Below are positions 62,782-64,000 of a stretch of 64,000 nucleotides of DNA, one piece after another. Below the pieces are notes generated by a model. That model saw nothing but the letters and a program-made list of their open reading frames with translations. It did not search any database and was not told the DNA's origin. Each line of letters begins with the position of its first letter. Positions within the stretch are counted from its first letter, which is position 1. This DNA comes from Streptomyces nymphaeiformis (lineage in GTDB: Bacteria; Actinomycetota; Actinomycetes; Streptomycetales; Streptomycetaceae), in NCBI RefSeq assembly GCF_014203895.1, contig NZ_JACHJY010000015.1, forward strand, positions 62,001-126,000, given 5' to 3'. The position numbers and the translations under genes were made by a program.

Positions 62782-64000
62782 TCAGAGGCGGAAGGGGTTG
62801 GCACCGACTCCGGCCAGGAGGTACCAGGCGGTGGCGCCGGTGTGGCGGGAGGCGTAGTAAAGGTCGCCCTGCCCTGTGTCGAGGCCGTCGCCGGAGGCTG
62901 CGACGATGGCGCGACCGTCGTTGTGGGGAGCCGAGGTCTGGGCGTTCTCCAGGGTCTTCTGGAGGACAGCGGCCTTGGCCGCGTCACCGGTCCCGTTGCG
63001 GACGTGGTAGGCGGTCAGGAGGTGAGCGGTGCCTTCGAACCAGACCTTGGAGGTGTCCATGGCACCGAAGCTGACCCCCTTGAACATGGGTTCGCCGGTA
63101 GTGGCGTCCGCCGGACCGTCAGTGGCGGCCATGCGTCCTGCGGCCCAGTCGACGACCCGCTCGTAGGCGGGGTCGAGGGTTGCCAGGTAGCTCCAGGTCT
63201 GGACGTCCTCCGGTACGGCATCCTCGTTGACGGTGACCCCGTCGAGGCCCGTACCGGTCCACAGGTGGTTGCCGTCGGCACTGAGCATGGTCTTGACGAA
63301 CGCGAACGCGTGGTCGGATCGGTCCTTCCATGCCTGGTCACCGGTGAGCCGGTTCAGCATCGAGAAGAACGCGCCGACGTCGATGTTGTGCTCGGTGGCC
63401 TTCCAGGTCCGCTCGACCATGCCGCTGCCGTCCTCCGCGGCGGAGGTGTCCGCGTATCCGCCGGTGTACCCGCCCGCTCCGCGGTCGTCGGCCGAGTTGC
63501 TCTGGATCCAGTCGGCGGCCCGCAGTGCGCCGTCGAGGTAGTCGCCGTTGCCGGTGGCCTCGTAGAGATGACAGAACGCCATGCCTGCCCAGGCCATGTT
63601 TCCGGTGTACACCGACCAGCCGCCGATGTAGGGCGTGCCGGCCGGGTAGTCCCGGCCGAGGGTGGTGACGAACGGATCGGGCAGGTAGGAAGCCCGGATG
63701 CGGCCGTCGTTCTCCGGATCGTGGCCCTGGGCGTACAGCAGGCTGTCACCGAGCCGGGCCGCGCGGGACAGGTCCGGACGGGCGCCCTTCACCAGAGCGA
63801 TGATGGTGACCGCGTTGTCGTAGGTGAACGACGACTGGTAGCCGCCGTCACCGAACCTGTCGCCAGGACCGAAGAAGCCGCCGGTATAGCTGCGGGGAAC
63901 TCCGAGCCCGTCCGTCCCGAACTCGTCCTGGTCGTCGGCGATGTAGGAGTACGCGGCATCCGTCGACGCCTTCGGCGCGTCGGGAACATCCGGGCCCGGT
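62782..64000 (-). CDS. Secreted six-hairpin glycosidase-like protein (3' part)
   Basis: The frame is open to the end of the window, so the N-terminus lies beyond 64000. About 406 residues are visible: SYIADDQDEFGTDGLG, SYTGGFFGPGDRFG, YQSSFTYDNAVTIIALVKGA, YIGGWSVYTGNMAWAGMAFCHL, ATEHNIDVGAFFSML and WFEGTAHLLTAYHV, ending GANPFRL. The repeated helix-turn units with D-N and E-H pairs are those of six-hairpin/GH76-like enzymes acting on polysaccharides. Activity not certain. Confidence 0.8.
   Translation of the reverse strand, partial: PGPDVPDAPKASTDAAYSYIADDQDEFGTDGLGVPRSYTGGFFGPGDRFGDGGYQSSFTYDNAVTIIALVKGARPDLSRAARLGDSLLYAQGHDPENDGRIRASYLPDPFVTTLGRDYPAGTPYIGGWSVYTGNMAWAGMAFCHLYEATGNGDYLDGALRAADWIQSNSADDRGAGGYTGGYADTSAAEDGSGMVERTWKATEHNIDVGAFFSMLNRLTGDQAWKDRSDHAFAFVKTMLSADGNHLWTGTGLDGVTVNEDAVPEDVQTWSYLATLDPAYERVVDWAAGRMAATDGPADATTGEPMFKGVSFGAMDTSKVWFEGTAHLLTAYHVRNGTGDAAKAAVLQKTLENAQTSAPHNDGRAIVAASGDGLDTGQGDLYYASRHTGATAWYLLAGVGANPFRL

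Overview
The window is chromosomal DNA of a Streptomyces-type actinomycete. It is very GC-rich with strong third-position G/C bias, uses GTG and TTG starts often, and carries families typical of the genus: EgtD, single-cytochrome SdhCAB, DUF574 methyltransferase, an Rpf-LysM-M23 muralytic enzyme, several SpoIIE-type phosphatases and a PAS-GGDEF-EAL protein. From memory, the order egtD / lipoprotein / sdhCAB / lysR / c-di-GMP protein resembles the S. coelicolor SCO0913-SCO0928 interval; this has not been checked by a search.

Layout. 1-4.5 kb: 3' end of egtD, a coupled ornithine-lipid-type acyltransferase pair, and an orphan sugar-binding lipoprotein whose promoter spacer holds a DasR-like operator; then dodecin and a HAD phosphatase. 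4.6-10.3 kb: luciferase-like oxidoreductase, compact UvrA-like ATPase, receptor Ser/Thr kinase with a beta-propeller. 10.3-17.9 kb: sdhCAB, divergent LysR regulator, c-di-GMP GGDEF/EAL protein coupled to a DUF574 methyltransferase. 18-25 kb: cell-envelope region with a His/Pro-rich protein, a DUF4239 protein, two convergent paralogous surface-type proteins next to a class F sortase, a deacetylase, a stress protein and a CapA-like lipoprotein. 25-31.4 kb: ECF sigma factor, thioesterase, and a LytS/LytTR system interleaved with an acetate-type symporter and its DUF485 partner. 31.4-40.3 kb: Fpg-like glycosylase broken by two frameshifts, WS/DGAT acyltransferase, PAS-GAF-SpoIIE-HATPase protein, DUF6777 lipoprotein, and a YndJ-DUF1990-LMF1 operon under two perfect palindromes. 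40.3-46.4 kb: a short coupled chain of micro-ORFs, an atypical SDR, FhuF-like protein, DMT transporter, Rpf-LysM-M23 protein and panD.

46.4-55.3 kb is a decayed accessory segment. The first ten codons of panD plus about 300-450 bp of upstream DNA recur, diverged, at about 52 kb. Between the copies lie a lipoprotein remnant, a WD40 remnant, an intact SpoIIE phosphatase/MASE1 pair, an IS transposase remnant and an integrase fragment. This fits an old integrative element that inserted at the panD 5' end and supplied a replacement start and promoter. Beyond it are a TTG-start protein of unknown function, a NUDIX hydrolase, and SDR and SWIM-family fragments joined at a scar.

55.3-64 kb: two large divergent SpoIIE sensor phosphatases, a second orphan solute-binding lipoprotein, a degenerate gene and the 3' part of a secreted six-hairpin glycosidase that runs off the window. 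Several genes appear to be leaderless: a TANNNT box sits 6-7 nt before the start codon. No tRNA, rRNA or CRISPR array was seen.
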